Source of the DNA: JANMDN01 sp031376285
GTDB lineage: Bacteria > Actinomycetota > Thermoleophilia > Miltoncostaeales > Miltoncostaeaceae
Reading direction: 5' to 3'
Assembly (NCBI GenBank): GCA_031376285.1
Contig: JANMDN010000046.1
Span: 1-64,000 of the forward strand
DNA length: 64,000 bases
Part shown: positions 28,102 to 37,866 of the stretch, one piece after another
Position numbering within the stretch: position 1 is the stretch's first letter
Layout of the letters: the number at the start of each line of letters is the position of its first letter
Program-made: the position numbers and the translations under genes
The notes under the pieces: generated by a model
The model's input: the letters and a program-made list of their open reading frames with translations, nothing else
Told to the model about the DNA's origin: nothing
The model's database searches: none

Positions 28102-28883
28102 GACGCACCAGCCTCAGCAAGGAACGCCGCGAGGGGTACAGAGAGGCCGGGCCGGCTGACGATGAGTCCCGTGTGACCGTCCGGTCCGGCTGGAATTTGG
28201 ATGATCTCCGCGCCAGCCTCCGCAGCGACCAACGCACCGGCCGCGAGGTCCCACGGGGCGAGGTCGCTTTCGAAGAAGGCATCCACCCGGCCGGCGCCAA
28301 CCCACGCCAGGTCGAGGGCCGCCGCCCCGAAGCGGCGGATGTCGCGGAGCATCGGAAAGAGCCGCGCGATCGTCGCGCCCTGGCGCTCACGCTCACGCGG
28401 GTCGTAGGAGAAGCCCGTCGCGATGAGCGCGGCGCCAAGGTCATCGGATTGTTCGAGCCGAAGCGGGCGATCGTTCAACGTCGCGCCAACGCCACGCACC
28501 GCGCAAAACGTCTCACCCCGTGACGGGTCGTGGACGACACCGACGAGCGCGCCGACATGGTCCTCGCAGGCGATGCTCACGCACCAGTGCGGGACACCGA
28601 AAAGGAAGTTCACGGTACCGTCCAGCGGATCAACGACCCAGCGATACTCAGCCCCGTCCGAGCGGCCGCCCTCCTCGGCGAGGATTCCGTCGTTCGGGCG
28701 CGCGTCGCGGATCGTGGCGAGGATCGCCGCTTCGACGTCGCGGTCGGCGTCGCTCACCAGGTCGGCGGGTGAACTTTTCGTATCGACACCGGAAGCGGGT
28801 CGGCCGAAGCGCTCCAGGAGGATCACCCCCGCTCGCTCCGCGGCCGTCAGGGCGACGGCGAGCAGATCCCTGGTCTCTGTCAT
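28098..28883 (-). CDS. suhB: Inositol monophosphatase family protein
   Basis: A 261-residue Mg-dependent phosphatase. Motifs are GILAEEGG (metal Glu), WVVDPLDGTVNFLFG (metal Asp residues) and the C-terminal SDLAPWDLAAGALVAAEAG. In actinobacteria such enzymes feed phosphatidylinositol or histidinol pathways; which applies cannot be told. ATG overlaps the stop of the alpha/beta hydrolase by ATGA, so the two form an operon. Confidence 0.9.
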   Translation of the reverse strand: MTETRDLLAVALTAAERAGVILLERFGRPASGVDTKSSPADLVSDADRDVEAAILATIRDARPNDGILAEEGGRSDGAEYRWVVDPLDGTVNFLFGVPHWCVSIACEDHVGALVGVVHDPSRGETFCAVRGVGATLNDRPLRLEQSDDLGAALIATGFSYDPRERERQGATIARLFPMLRDIRRFGAAALDLAWVGAGRVDAFFESDLAPWDLAAGALVAAEAGAEIIQIPAGPDGHTGLIVSRPGLSVPLAAFLAEAGAS

Positions 28884-29692
28884 CGGAGGAACTCCACGAT
28901 TGCGGGCAGGACGATCTCAGGTCGTTCGAGAAATGCGACGTGGGCGACCTCGGGGACCCTCAGGAGCGTCCCGTTTCGCACACCGCCGGCGATTGTCGCC
29001 GAGTTCGCGGGGTTGACCGACCAGTCACGCTCGCCAACGATCGAGAGGGTCGGCTGGTGGATTTCTCCGAGGATTGGGCGAAGGTCCATCCGCGCAATCC
29101 GGCGAAGGGACTCGGCGACGACTCGCGTCGGCGTCGCCCGGAGGTGGGCTCCGAGATCCTCGGCGAGCTGGGTGAAGCGTGGGTCGCCTGCCAGTCGATC
29201 GACATCGAAGACCGAACGCCGATAGGCCGTGGTGATGCGCGACGGCCGGCGAGCCATGACCGCGAGCGCGAGATAGGACAGCAGCCCACCGATACCGGGG
29301 AGGCCGACGATCTTGACGAGTGAGTTTGGTCGGACAAACCCGCGGGGGGCAGGAACGACCGGGGTGCAGATCACCACAAGACGTCTGACAAGCTCAGGAT
29401 GACGGGCCGTGAGAACGAGACCGACCTGCCCGCCAAGTGAGTGCCCGACGATCGAGAGCGGTCCGCGCTCCGCAATGAAGCCTTCGAGCGCGTCGGCGTA
29501 GCCGAACGCGTCGTGACGCATCCCGCCGGGCAAAGGGTGCGCACCCCAACCGGGCAGATCGATCGCAAGAACCCGCATCCCAGCGGTTTCGAGCTGCGCG
29601 GGGAGATCTCCCCATACGCGCCGGAACCCGGTCCAGCCGTGCAGGAGCAGCACCGGCGGTCCGTCACCGGTCTCGGTCAGCCAAGCGGGCAT
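28880..29692 (-). CDS. Alpha/beta hydrolase
   Basis: A 270-residue hydrolase. It has the oxyanion motif LLLHGWTG, the nucleophile elbow SIVGHSLGGQ (Ser), the acid in LSIVGERDWSVNP and the catalytic His in VPEVAHVAFLERP. The substrate is unknown. ATG 29692 is the conserved start. TAGCGT on the minus strand lies 8 nt upstream and overlaps the -10 of ispH on the other strand. Confidence 0.9.
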   Translation of the reverse strand: MPAWLTETGDGPPVLLLHGWTGFRRVWGDLPAQLETAGMRVLAIDLPGWGAHPLPGGMRHDAFGYADALEGFIAERGPLSIVGHSLGGQVGLVLTARHPELVRRLVVICTPVVPAPRGFVRPNSLVKIVGLPGIGGLLSYLALAVMARRPSRITTAYRRSVFDVDRLAGDPRFTQLAEDLGAHLRATPTRVVAESLRRIARMDLRPILGEIHQPTLSIVGERDWSVNPANSATIAGGVRNGTLLRVPEVAHVAFLERPEIVLPAIVEFLR

Positions 29693-29699
29693 CGTGGAG

Positions 29700-29706
29700 T
29701 ACGCTA
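29700..29706. promoter_or_regulatory. Shared bidirectional -10 between the hydrolase operon and ispH
   Basis: TACGCTA reads TACGCT on the plus strand (29700-29705), 7 nt before the ispH ATG. It reads TAGCGT on the minus strand (29706-29701), 8 nt before the hydrolase ATG. Only 20 bp separate the two start codons, so both messages would be leaderless and compete for one melted region. Confidence 0.65.
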
Positions 29707-29712
29707 CCGGGC

Positions 29713-30654
29713 ATGGGGTCGTCAGTGAGTGCCCTCGAGCTGGTTGCGCCGCGCGGGTACTGCGCAGGCGTTGACCGAGCCATCGAGACCGTCGAACGAG
29801 CGCTCGTCGAGCACGGCGCACCCGTTTACGTTCGGGGCGAGATCGTCCACAACCAGCACGTCGTTCGCCGGCTCGCCGAGATGGGCGCGGTCTTTGTCGA
29901 AACCATCGCCGAAGCGCCCGAGGGCAGCCTGATGATCCTCTCTGCGCACGGATCCGCACCTGAGGTCTACCAAGAGTGTGAGGACCGGTCGCTTCGGGTG
30001 ATCGACGCGACGTGCCCGCTCGTCAGCAAGGTCCACGCCGAGGTTCGCCGCTTTGCAAGCAAGGGTGCGACCGTGTTTCTTGTCGGCCACGCCAACCACG
30101 ATGAGGTCGTCGGCACGCGCGGCGAGGCGCCGGAGCGCGTCATCGTCGTCGAAGATATCGCCCAGGCCGAAGTCGTCGAGGTCGACGATCCGTCAAACGT
30201 CGCACTGACCACGCAGACGACGCTCTCCCTCGACGACACCGAGGCAATCGTCGGCGTGCTCCGGAGACGCTTTCCGGCACTCACGATGCCGGGCTCGAGC
30301 GACATCTGTTACGCAACCCAGAACCGCCAGGACGCGGTGAAAGATGTTGTCGAACGTGGGGCGGACCTCGTGATCGTCGTCGGTTCGGTGAACTCCTCGA
30401 ACTCCCAGCGCCTTGTGGATGTCGCGAAGGCGAGGGGCATCGAGGCCTACCTCATCGACCACGCCGGTGAACTCGATCTCGACTGGCTTGAGGGAAAGCA
30501 GCGTGTCGCGTTGACGGCTGGCGCCTCGGCCCCCGAGCTCCTTGTTCAAGAGGTCGCCGAGGCCCTTCAGTCGCGCGGCTACGCCCGCGGTGGGCACGAG
30601 ATCCCAAGCGACGAGGGCGTGGTGTTCGCCCTCCCTCCGGAGTTCCGCCCGTAG
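29713..30654 (+). CDS. ispH: 4-hydroxy-3-methylbut-2-enyl diphosphate reductase IspH
   Basis: A 313-residue 4Fe-4S enzyme, the last step of the MEP isoprenoid pathway. The three cluster cysteines are in APRGYCAGV (Cys17), IDATCPLVSKVH and SSDICYATQNRQ. HNQHVV, ILSAHGSAP, TQTTLS and VVGSVNSSNS are family motifs. ATG 29713 is leaderless-type. Length is typical, and it is a single gene. Confidence 0.96.
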   Translation: MGSSVSALELVAPRGYCAGVDRAIETVERALVEHGAPVYVRGEIVHNQHVVRRLAEMGAVFVETIAEAPEGSLMILSAHGSAPEVYQECEDRSLRVIDATCPLVSKVHAEVRRFASKGATVFLVGHANHDEVVGTRGEAPERVIVVEDIAQAEVVEVDDPSNVALTTQTTLSLDDTEAIVGVLRRRFPALTMPGSSDICYATQNRQDAVKDVVERGADLVIVVGSVNSSNSQRLVDVAKARGIEAYLIDHAGELDLDWLEGKQRVALTAGASAPELLVQEVAEALQSRGYARGGHEIPSDEGVVFALPPEFRP

Positions 30655-30759
30655 GGTCGACGCCCCTGGCCTGTCGGCGGTCCGCGCCTCACGGTCGAAG
30701 CCTTGGCGCCTAACCCAGCCAGCAAGTCTCTCCGCAGGTCACCCGAGTAGGATCAAGGA

Positions 30760-32214
30760 GTGACCGGCGCAGCGTTAAAATGGGCCCCCGTCGAGGATCT
30801 CCCTCTCGGCTGGGAGGATCTCTCGTGTCCAGAGGTCGCCTCGCTCGAATCGATCTGGCGCGAGACCCGTGGGGAACTCGATCAGTCGGCTCTCGATGAG
30901 TTCAACGTCCGACTCGCTCGTGAGTGGGCCATCGAAACCGGTTTAATCGAGGGGCTCTACGTCCTCGACAGGGGGATGACAAATACGCTCATCGAGGTCG
31001 GCTTCGATGCATCGTCGCTGCCCCATTCAGAAGGTGCTCCTGATGCTCGAACGTTTTCCCTTCTACAAGACCAAGTAGGGGCGCTTGATCTCGTCTTCGA
31101 CGTGATCTCGGAGAATCGAGCGCTATCAACGTCGTTCGTAAAGGAACTCCACGCCCTCCTCACCAGACATCAGGTGACAACGACGGCGATGGATCACTTG
31201 GGTCGGCTCGTCGACGTCCCACTCCTGCGCGGCGACTGGAAAACGCAGCCGAACAATCCCAAGCGCCCTGACGGTCGCGTCCACGAGTACTGCCCGCCGG
31301 AGCAGACCGCGGCCGAAATGGACCGGCTCGTCGGTCTTCACATCGAGCATATTTCCATGGGCGTCCCGCCGGAGATCGAGGCCGCGTGGCTTCATCACCG
31401 GTTTGCTCAGATCCATCCATTTCAGGACGGTAACGGGCGTGTCGCCCGCTGCCTCGCGAGCTTCGTCCTCATCAAGGCCGGCCTGTTCCCGTTGGTCGTC
31501 GATCGCAACAATCGAGACCGCTACATTTCCAGACTGGAGCAAGCAGACGCCGGTGATCTTGTCGGCCTCGTTGACCTGATTGCGGAAGTCGAACGGCGAC
31601 GCCTTCGCCAGGCGATTGGGATTGCTGACGCGATCGGACGAGAGGCAGCGCTTACTGACCAGGTCATCGGGTCGTTTGGCGACCATGCACATCAAGACCT
31701 CGACCGCGTCGCCGCCGTCTTCGAACTCGCTGACCAGATTCATGCGAGCGTCGATCAATCGCTCGGGCACTTCGAGAAGCGTCTCCAAGCTGCAGCCGCC
31801 GGCGCCTTTCGGATCGGGACGGACAGCTCTCGTCGCGAACCATCTCGCGCAAAGTACAACCGGTATCAGAAGATCCAAATCGCGCGAGCGCACGAGCATT
31901 TCGCGGCACTGGACGCGTACGACCAATGGTCGAGTCTCCGTGTCGAACGTGCGGAACGCCAGCTCGAACTGATTGTGACGATCCACGGAATTGGCCCGGT
32001 CTTCCGTGGGCTCTGCGCGGTGTCGATCGCGGTCTACGAGCGAACTCAGGACGAAGACGGCCATCGCATGGTTGTCGACCTCGACGTCACAGTCGCTGAG
32101 CCGTTCGTGATGAATCACCACGACGGCGCCGAGGACACGACGCGACGGTTCGAGGCGTGGTTCGAGAGGGAAGTAACGATCGCCCTCGCGGCACTCCGAC
32201 GGCGTCTCGGATAG
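30760..32214 (+). CDS. Fic-family protein, apparently intact
   Basis: A 484-residue Fic enzyme. The catalytic motif is IHPFQDGNGRVAR with His219, and an N-terminal inhibitory motif TGLIEG (60-65, (S/T)xxxEG) is intact, as in class II Fic proteins. It probably transfers AMP or another nucleotide to a target hydroxyl. The C-terminal about 190 residues (from LTDQVIGSFGD) are a helical and alpha/beta extension I do not recognise. TAGGAT lies 6 nt before GTG 30760; CAAGGA between them could also act as a ribosome-binding site. Confidence 0.88.
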   Translation: MTGAALKWAPVEDLPLGWEDLSCPEVASLESIWRETRGELDQSALDEFNVRLAREWAIETGLIEGLYVLDRGMTNTLIEVGFDASSLPHSEGAPDARTFSLLQDQVGALDLVFDVISENRALSTSFVKELHALLTRHQVTTTAMDHLGRLVDVPLLRGDWKTQPNNPKRPDGRVHEYCPPEQTAAEMDRLVGLHIEHISMGVPPEIEAAWLHHRFAQIHPFQDGNGRVARCLASFVLIKAGLFPLVVDRNNRDRYISRLEQADAGDLVGLVDLIAEVERRRLRQAIGIADAIGREAALTDQVIGSFGDHAHQDLDRVAAVFELADQIHASVDQSLGHFEKRLQAAAAGAFRIGTDSSRREPSRAKYNRYQKIQIARAHEHFAALDAYDQWSSLRVERAERQLELIVTIHGIGPVFRGLCAVSIAVYERTQDEDGHRMVVDLDVTVAEPFVMNHHDGAEDTTRRFEAWFEREVTIALAALRRRLG

Positions 32215-32256
32215 CCGGCGTTACCCGCTCGAACCTTGAACCGCGTTGCCCGGTTG

Positions 32257-34413
32257 TCAGTCTTCGCTCGGCTGCAATGCCTCGGCGTGTGCCTGGGTGG
32301 AAAACGCGCCGATCTCGGGCATCGGGCCGCTAAGCGCAGCTGTTTCCACGAGGCCGATGAGGACATCGACAACCGGCTGGCTCCACTGGCCGTCGGCGCC
32401 GCGGCGGAGTTCGGCGATTGCCTCGACGGCGCTCCACGGTTCACGGTAGGTCCGGCCGCTCGTGATCACGTCCCAGGTGTCCGCCACAGCGAGGATCAGC
32501 GCGCCGTCGGGGATCTGGTGGCGGCGGAGGCCATCGGGGTAGCCGGTCCCGTCCCAGTGCTCGTGGTGGTAGCGCACCCACGCGGCCTGCTCGGGCGTGA
32601 GCACTCCGCGGACGATGTCGCCCCCAAGGGAGGCGTGCGACCGCATCTTCGAGAACTCGTCTGAGGTCAGTGGGCGAGGCTTTAGGAGGAGACGATCCGG
32701 AACGCCGATCTTGCCGATGTCGTGAAGGAGGGCCGCTTCATGGAGCAGCGCCGCTCGGGCCGGGGCCCACCCGAGCGCGAGCGCGATGTCGACCGCAAGC
32801 GACGCAACCCTGGGGGCGTGGTGACGCGCGACCGGGTCTCGCCCATCGACTGCCCGGGCGAGCGTGCGAACGGCCTCATGCGCTGGGGAGTACTCGTTGC
32901 GATCCCCTTCGCGGTCGCCGTGCATGATGTCGGCCATCTCGGCGGTGTGCCGAAAGACCACGTTGCGCCCGAGGTCTTTTGCCCGGTAGAGGGCCGCGTC
33001 GGCCATCCGGAAGAGCTCCGCGGCAGTCGAGGCCTCCTGGAGATCGCAGACCCCCGCAGAGATCGTCACCCTGCCGACGGTCGGAAACGGGCGCGCGGAA
33101 ATCGCCTCGCGGGCCCGTTCAGCGACCCGCCACGCGGTCGCCCCATCGGTCTCGGGAAGAATCCATGCGAATTCCTCCCCACCGACCCGCGCGAGGGCGT
33201 CGCCCTCTCGCATCTGGCGTCCGAGGCGCTCTGAGACCTCCTGGAGGAGCCCGTCGCCGACTTGATGGCCGAAACGGTCGTTCACGCGCTTGAAGAAGTC
33301 CAAATCGAGGACGACAAGGCTGAGCGGGCGTCCAAGCCGGTGAACCCGCTTCACCTCCGCCCGCAGGGTGTCGTGGAAACTTCGGTGGTTGGCAAGGCCG
33401 GTCAGGTGATCGGTCGAGGCGAGCGCCGCCGCGGTGCGAAGCTCACGATTCACACGACGGTTTTCGATGAACGCGTCAAGGATGCGCAGGACGACCGCGG
33501 CAAGGGTCGCAACGGTGAGCGCGGTGACAAGCGACGGGATCGTCTTGACGTTGCCGACCGCAAGGACGGTCACGGCGCTCAGGCCCAGAAGCGCGGGAAT
33601 CACAAGCGATCGGGCCGCGCTCGGTACGAGGGAGGGCGTTCTGTCGGGAGGCTCAACCCACCCGGCCAGGGCGAGAAGGAGCACCCCGCCGAGGCTCAGT
33701 ATGTCGAGCGGCGAGGCCCCGGGTTTGAGGGTTCCGTCTGCCATCGCCTGCAAGGAGAGGACGTCGCCCAGGAGGATCGCGCCAACCGCCAGCGTCGCGA
33801 GGAGCCATGAGCGCCCCGGCCGAAGACCGAGAAACGACACGACGCCAGCGACGAGCCCGAACAGGACGGCGTCGGCGATCGCCGGCGTGGCGGACGCGAC
33901 CAGATCACCCGTCGGCGTGCGGGTCGCGGCGAGCGACGGCGCGAGGAACATGGCTGCGGCCATCGCAAACCAGAGGGCAGCGATCACGCCGTCGAGGAAT
34001 GCCTGCGGACGAAAGCGCATCAACCGGTCGCGCATGAGCGCGATCGTCGCGGCCATGGCGAGCAGCGAAAAGGCGACAAGGAATGGTGTCGTGAAACGAG
34101 CTGCGCCTGCGCCACCCTCGCCGTCGGTGGCAAACCAACACACCAGTTGTCCGGTCGCCCATGCGCAAATGGCGAGCCCCATCAGGAGCCATGCTGTTCG
34201 CTCACGTCGCGCGAGCGCCGCCCTGCCAAAGCACCCCAGGGTCGCGGTGAGGACGATCGCGCAATAGAGAATGGCTCCGGACGACACGCCCAGGGAGACC
34301 GCGGGGTGGGCGCCAAACAACACCCAACTCGCGTAGGCAATCCAGGCCACCAGCCCGAGACCCCCGAGGCCAAACGCGGCCAGGCGTACCGATCGTGGTT
34401 GCTGGGAAATCAC
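32257..34413 (-). CDS. Membrane GGDEF / HD-GYP cyclic-di-GMP protein
   Basis: A 718-residue signalling protein. Residues 1-320 hold about nine transmembrane segments. The GGDEF domain (about 335-500) has the active motif GGEEF with an upstream RxxD inhibitory site (REGD, four residues before RVGGEEF). The HD-GYP domain (about 520-700) has LLHDIGKIGVPDRLL and HHEHWDGTGYPDGL. It could both make and break c-di-GMP, with product inhibition likely. GTG 34413 has GGAAGG upstream. It is convergent with the Fic gene. Confidence 0.93.
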   Translation of the reverse strand: MISQQPRSVRLAAFGLGGLGLVAWIAYASWVLFGAHPAVSLGVSSGAILYCAIVLTATLGCFGRAALARRERTAWLLMGLAICAWATGQLVCWFATDGEGGAGAARFTTPFLVAFSLLAMAATIALMRDRLMRFRPQAFLDGVIAALWFAMAAAMFLAPSLAATRTPTGDLVASATPAIADAVLFGLVAGVVSFLGLRPGRSWLLATLAVGAILLGDVLSLQAMADGTLKPGASPLDILSLGGVLLLALAGWVEPPDRTPSLVPSAARSLVIPALLGLSAVTVLAVGNVKTIPSLVTALTVATLAAVVLRILDAFIENRRVNRELRTAAALASTDHLTGLANHRSFHDTLRAEVKRVHRLGRPLSLVVLDLDFFKRVNDRFGHQVGDGLLQEVSERLGRQMREGDALARVGGEEFAWILPETDGATAWRVAERAREAISARPFPTVGRVTISAGVCDLQEASTAAELFRMADAALYRAKDLGRNVVFRHTAEMADIMHGDREGDRNEYSPAHEAVRTLARAVDGRDPVARHHAPRVASLAVDIALALGWAPARAALLHEAALLHDIGKIGVPDRLLLKPRPLTSDEFSKMRSHASLGGDIVRGVLTPEQAAWVRYHHEHWDGTGYPDGLRRHQIPDGALILAVADTWDVITSGRTYREPWSAVEAIAELRRGADGQWSQPVVDVLIGLVETAALSGPMPEIGAFSTQAHAEALQPSED

Positions 34414-34486
34414 GGCGCCTTCCGGTCAGATCGCGCGCCGGAGTTGGGGCGCTTCCTCTAAGTATCGGCGCGGAACCTCCCGACGA

Positions 34487-35896
34487 TTAGGGCTGATCAC
34501 TCCCGCTGAAGACGCTCGGACCGTCGACGATGGTGCCCGGAGGGAGGCGCTGGCCGAGTTCTTGAGCATCCAGGGCGAACCGGGGATCCACCTCGACGTC
34601 GTGAAGCGGCTCGCCATCGGCGCCGTGTGGAACGGCGACCCCGGCGGCGGCCAGCCAGCGTGCGTAGAGGCGATTCAGGTCGCGGCGCGTGGTCGCTGGC
34701 GAGTCGTCGCCGGTCGCGTTCTTGATCGGCGAGAACTCGTCCGCGCGCTCGGCTTCGACGGTCACCGTCGCCCTGGCAAAGGGCAGCGCGTCAAAGAGGA
34801 AGCTCTCGAACTTGATCGCGTTCGAGTCGCTCGGATTGACAAGCGTGCCGTCGACGTCGATGTAGGGCACCCGCTTGATCGCGCGGTGGAGCGGAAGGCG
34901 TCCGCCTCCAGCCGTCAGCCGCTCCACGAGGTCGAGCTCGAGAGCGTGAACGGCGATCGACCCGGCCCAGAATGCGAGCCCACCGACAGCGGTCGTCTGG
35001 CTGGCAAGCTCGTCGGGCAGGTCGCTGTACTCCACAAGAACGGTCTGGTCGCCGTCGCGCGCCACGACGCCCATCCGCTCACCAGCGTGACGTTTCCGGA
35101 CGACGACGCTCGACATCTCAGCGCCGGCAAGCCGGTGGTGGCCGACGAGTTCCGGCCGCGCCACCCGGACCAGCGGGTTGTCGACCTGAAAGGAGAAGAT
35201 TGTCCGCACACCATCCGCCCGGAGCGCGTCAACCACGCCATTTGCCCGGAGGGCGGTCAGGAGTCCGCCGTGACCATCCGGTGAGAGCGCGAGTGAGTCC
35301 GGCGCAGCCAGGAGCACCGCGCCGGTGGCTCGGTCGACCGCCGGAAGCGTCCCCTGGATGAAGAACTCGACCGATCCGGGCGCAAGTCCGAACCAGTCGT
35401 TCTGCGCAAAGCTCGCTTTGGTCGCGGCATCGTTGTCGGGCGAGGTCATCAGGTACCACGGGAGCGTCGCGCCGTAGCGGGTCCGGAGCGCGCCGACCTT
35501 CGCCGCGTGATGGGCAAATAGTGTTCGGCCGGTGATCGGCGCGAATGGAAAGTCGCCTTTCGGGCCGTCGAACCCGAGGCGGGTTCCTTGGCCACCGGCA
35601 AGAAGAACGAGCGCGATCTCCCCAGCGGCGAGCGCCGCCTCACCGGCCTCCCTCGCCCGTGCGTCGCGGGCATCGTCGTCCGGCCCATTCGGCACCTCGA
35701 CGACCTCAGGCGGTTCGATCGCCGTGACCGCGTGGTGCTCGGATCCGAGGACGAGACGGGCGACGAGGTCGGATACGAGATCGAGGTCGAGGGCGTCGAC
35801 CTGCGCGGCGAGTCGTTTGCGCGACGGCCCGCTCAGCCGCTCGACGGCGGCAGCGAGGTGGCCCTGCCCTGCGGCCGCGAGTCGCTCGTGGTTCAT
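34487..35896 (-). CDS. UDPGP-type nucleotidyltransferase (UDP-sugar pyrophosphorylase)
   Basis: A 469-residue enzyme of the eukaryotic-type UDPGP family. The nucleotide-binding motif is LVLLAGGQGTRLGFDGPKG, followed by LPWYLMTSPDND, FFIQGTLPAV, PDGHGGLLTAL, FSFQVDNPLVRV, KRVPYIDVDG and IKFESFLFDALP. UDP-N-acetylglucosamine or UDP-glucose pyrophosphorylase activity is expected; the sugar is not determined. It starts with ATGA overlap to the alcohol dehydrogenase, so they are co-transcribed. Confidence 0.9.
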   Translation of the reverse strand: MNHERLAAAGQGHLAAAVERLSGPSRKRLAAQVDALDLDLVSDLVARLVLGSEHHAVTAIEPPEVVEVPNGPDDDARDARAREAGEAALAAGEIALVLLAGGQGTRLGFDGPKGDFPFAPITGRTLFAHHAAKVGALRTRYGATLPWYLMTSPDNDAATKASFAQNDWFGLAPGSVEFFIQGTLPAVDRATGAVLLAAPDSLALSPDGHGGLLTALRANGVVDALRADGVRTIFSFQVDNPLVRVARPELVGHHRLAGAEMSSVVVRKRHAGERMGVVARDGDQTVLVEYSDLPDELASQTTAVGGLAFWAGSIAVHALELDLVERLTAGGGRLPLHRAIKRVPYIDVDGTLVNPSDSNAIKFESFLFDALPFARATVTVEAERADEFSPIKNATGDDSPATTRRDLNRLYARWLAAAGVAVPHGADGEPLHDVEVDPRFALDAQELGQRLPPGTIVDGPSVFSGSDQP

Positions 35897-36978
35897 ACGG
35901 TGAGGGCGACCTTGACGACGCCGTCGGCGCGGCTCGCCATCAGCCGGTAGCCGTCGGCGGCCTGTTCGAGCGGAAGCGGGGTGGTGATCATCGGCGAGGG
36001 GTCGAGCGTGCCGGCTTCGACGAGGCCGAGCAGCGTCGAGAAGTACTGCGGCCCCGGAACGAGGCCCCCGGAGATGGTGACGTTGCGGACGAACTGGTCG
36101 AACCAGTTGACCTGTGGGACCTTCCCCATGAAGTGGTCCATACCGAGGCAGGCGATCGTTCCGCCGGCGCGCACGCAGGCGTGTGCGGTCGCCATCGAGC
36201 CGGTACCGGAGATCGTGTCGATCACGGCGTGCGCGCCCTCCCCGTCGGTGGCCTCCATGACGAGCGCCTTGATTTCCTCGTCGTCGCGACTCTCGACGAC
36301 GTGGGTTGCGCCCAGCTCACGTGCGATGCGCAGGCGGTCGGGATGGTGCCCGAGGCAGATGATCGGTCCGCATCCGATGGCCTTCGCGCCATGGATCGCC
36401 GAGAGCCCGACCGCCCCGTCGCCGATCACCACGACGCCCTGCCCCGCCGTGACCCGAGCGGACTGGAGTCCATGCCAGCCGGTTGACATGACGTCGACAA
36501 GTGGAAGGAGCGACGCCTGCCGATCAAGACCCGCGAGCGACTGCGGAATGGGCCGGAGCGTTGTGGAGGCCAAGGGGACACGCACGAGCTCCGACTGACC
36601 CCCCTGCGTTCCGCCGCCGTGCTGCCACAGGCGCGGGGCCCAGCCGAAAAGCGACCAGCGCAGACACGAGTACTGCTTGCCTTCCCGGCAGTAGACGCAT
36701 GCTCCGCACGCCACACTCGCCGAGGAGAGGACGCGGTCGCTGGGGGCGAGTCCCGTGACCTCGTTACCGACGGCCTCAACGGTTCCGATGAACTCGTGCC
36801 CGAGGCGCGAGCCGGGGTCGAAGCCAAAGGCCTCACCCGCGTTCAGGATGTGAAGGTCAGAACCGCAGATGCCGGCCATCGTGACGCGCACGATCGCGTC
36901 GGTCGGCGACTCGAGGGTTGGCTCGGGAATGTCCTCGACACGAACATCCTGATTGCCCTGGAAGGTGAGTCCGCGCAT
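35893..36978 (-). CDS. Zinc-dependent alcohol dehydrogenase
   Basis: A 361-residue medium-chain dehydrogenase. Catalytic zinc ligands are in GICGSDLHI and GHEFIG; the structural zinc site is CGACVYCREGKQYSC. The Rossmann motif is VVVIGDGAVGLSAI. The HGGGTQGGQ segment and overall pattern resemble glutathione-independent formaldehyde dehydrogenase or threonine-dehydrogenase-like members. The substrate is unknown. GGGGA lies before ATG 36978. It is the first gene of an operon with the UDPGP enzyme. Confidence 0.9.
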   Translation of the reverse strand: MRGLTFQGNQDVRVEDIPEPTLESPTDAIVRVTMAGICGSDLHILNAGEAFGFDPGSRLGHEFIGTVEAVGNEVTGLAPSDRVLSSASVACGACVYCREGKQYSCLRWSLFGWAPRLWQHGGGTQGGQSELVRVPLASTTLRPIPQSLAGLDRQASLLPLVDVMSTGWHGLQSARVTAGQGVVVIGDGAVGLSAIHGAKAIGCGPIICLGHHPDRLRIARELGATHVVESRDDEEIKALVMEATDGEGAHAVIDTISGTGSMATAHACVRAGGTIACLGMDHFMGKVPQVNWFDQFVRNVTISGGLVPGPQYFSTLLGLVEAGTLDPSPMITTPLPLEQAADGYRLMASRADGVVKVALTV

Positions 36979-37049
36979 GTGTCATCCCCGGGTCGATGAG
37001 TCGGCCGCGAGGATACCGTCATCGACGCCGCGGCGGCGCCGCGCCGGGT

Positions 37050-37814
37050 CTAGAGCAACGACCTCGAGAGTGCCTCGGAAATCGGCATCACAAGGCCCAC
37101 GTAGAACGGGCCGAAGAGCCCGTAGCGCGCGCTCACGAGGTCGTAGCGCATCTCCTCGACGATCGCCTTGATCGCGACCGGGTCATCAGCGAGCAGCGTG
37201 ACTCCCCACTCCCAGTCGTCGAGCCCGGTGGCCCCGGTGATGAGCTGGAGAATGCGTCCCGCGTAGCGGCGCCCGACGGTGGCGTGGCCCTGCATCAGGG
37301 CCTTGCGTTCGTCAAAGGTCAGCTCGTACCAGTTGGCCCCGACCGTCCGGGTTTTTGCCATCGGGTAGAAGGCCAGCATCGCCCGATCGGGCAACCGTGG
37401 GTGCAGGCGCGCGTCGAGGTAGTGCTCGATCCGCGCTCGCCACGTGGCGAGCGCGCCCTCGACATCGGGCTCGCCGGCGCCTTCGAGGCGCGCGCGCTCG
37501 TCGTCCTCGGTGCTCGTGTACGGGCTCGACTCGGTGAGCGACACAAACGAGTAGGCACAGTCCACCGGCCCCGCAAGGACTGCCTTCGTCAAGCGATCAA
37601 GCGCGTCGAGGTCGGGTGAGATCGCCATGAGGCCGAAGTCCGCACGGCCACCGAGCACCGAGAACGCGATGACCTGCTGCGGGTCGATGGCGACGAAGTC
37701 TGCGACCGCGGTCGCGATGGCCTCGCCGCCGGCCTCGCCGCGCCGCGCCGTCAACATGAGGTGGACGACACCCCAGCCCTCCGATGGGCGAACGTCGCGC
37801 GAACCGGTACTCAT
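37050..37814 (-). CDS. hemQ: Coproheme decarboxylase HemQ (chlorite dismutase family)
   Basis: A 254-residue protein of the coproporphyrin-dependent heme pathway, which turns coproheme into heme b with peroxide. Family motifs: FYPMAKTR (with the conserved Tyr), WYELTFDERKALMQGHATVG (carrying the proximal His), GLDDWEWGVTLLADDP and the ending ARYGLFGPFYVG. TACCGT lies 8 nt before ATG 37814 (leaderless). It is divergent from the DUF427 gene. Confidence 0.93.
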   Translation of the reverse strand: MSTGSRDVRPSEGWGVVHLMLTARRGEAGGEAIATAVADFVAIDPQQVIAFSVLGGRADFGLMAISPDLDALDRLTKAVLAGPVDCAYSFVSLTESSPYTSTEDDERARLEGAGEPDVEGALATWRARIEHYLDARLHPRLPDRAMLAFYPMAKTRTVGANWYELTFDERKALMQGHATVGRRYAGRILQLITGATGLDDWEWGVTLLADDPVAIKAIVEEMRYDLVSARYGLFGPFYVGLVMPISEALSRSLL

Positions 37815-37866
37815 GTGGCGGGACGGTACCTCACCTCGGCGCCCGTGTCGGGGGTACGCTCATCAC

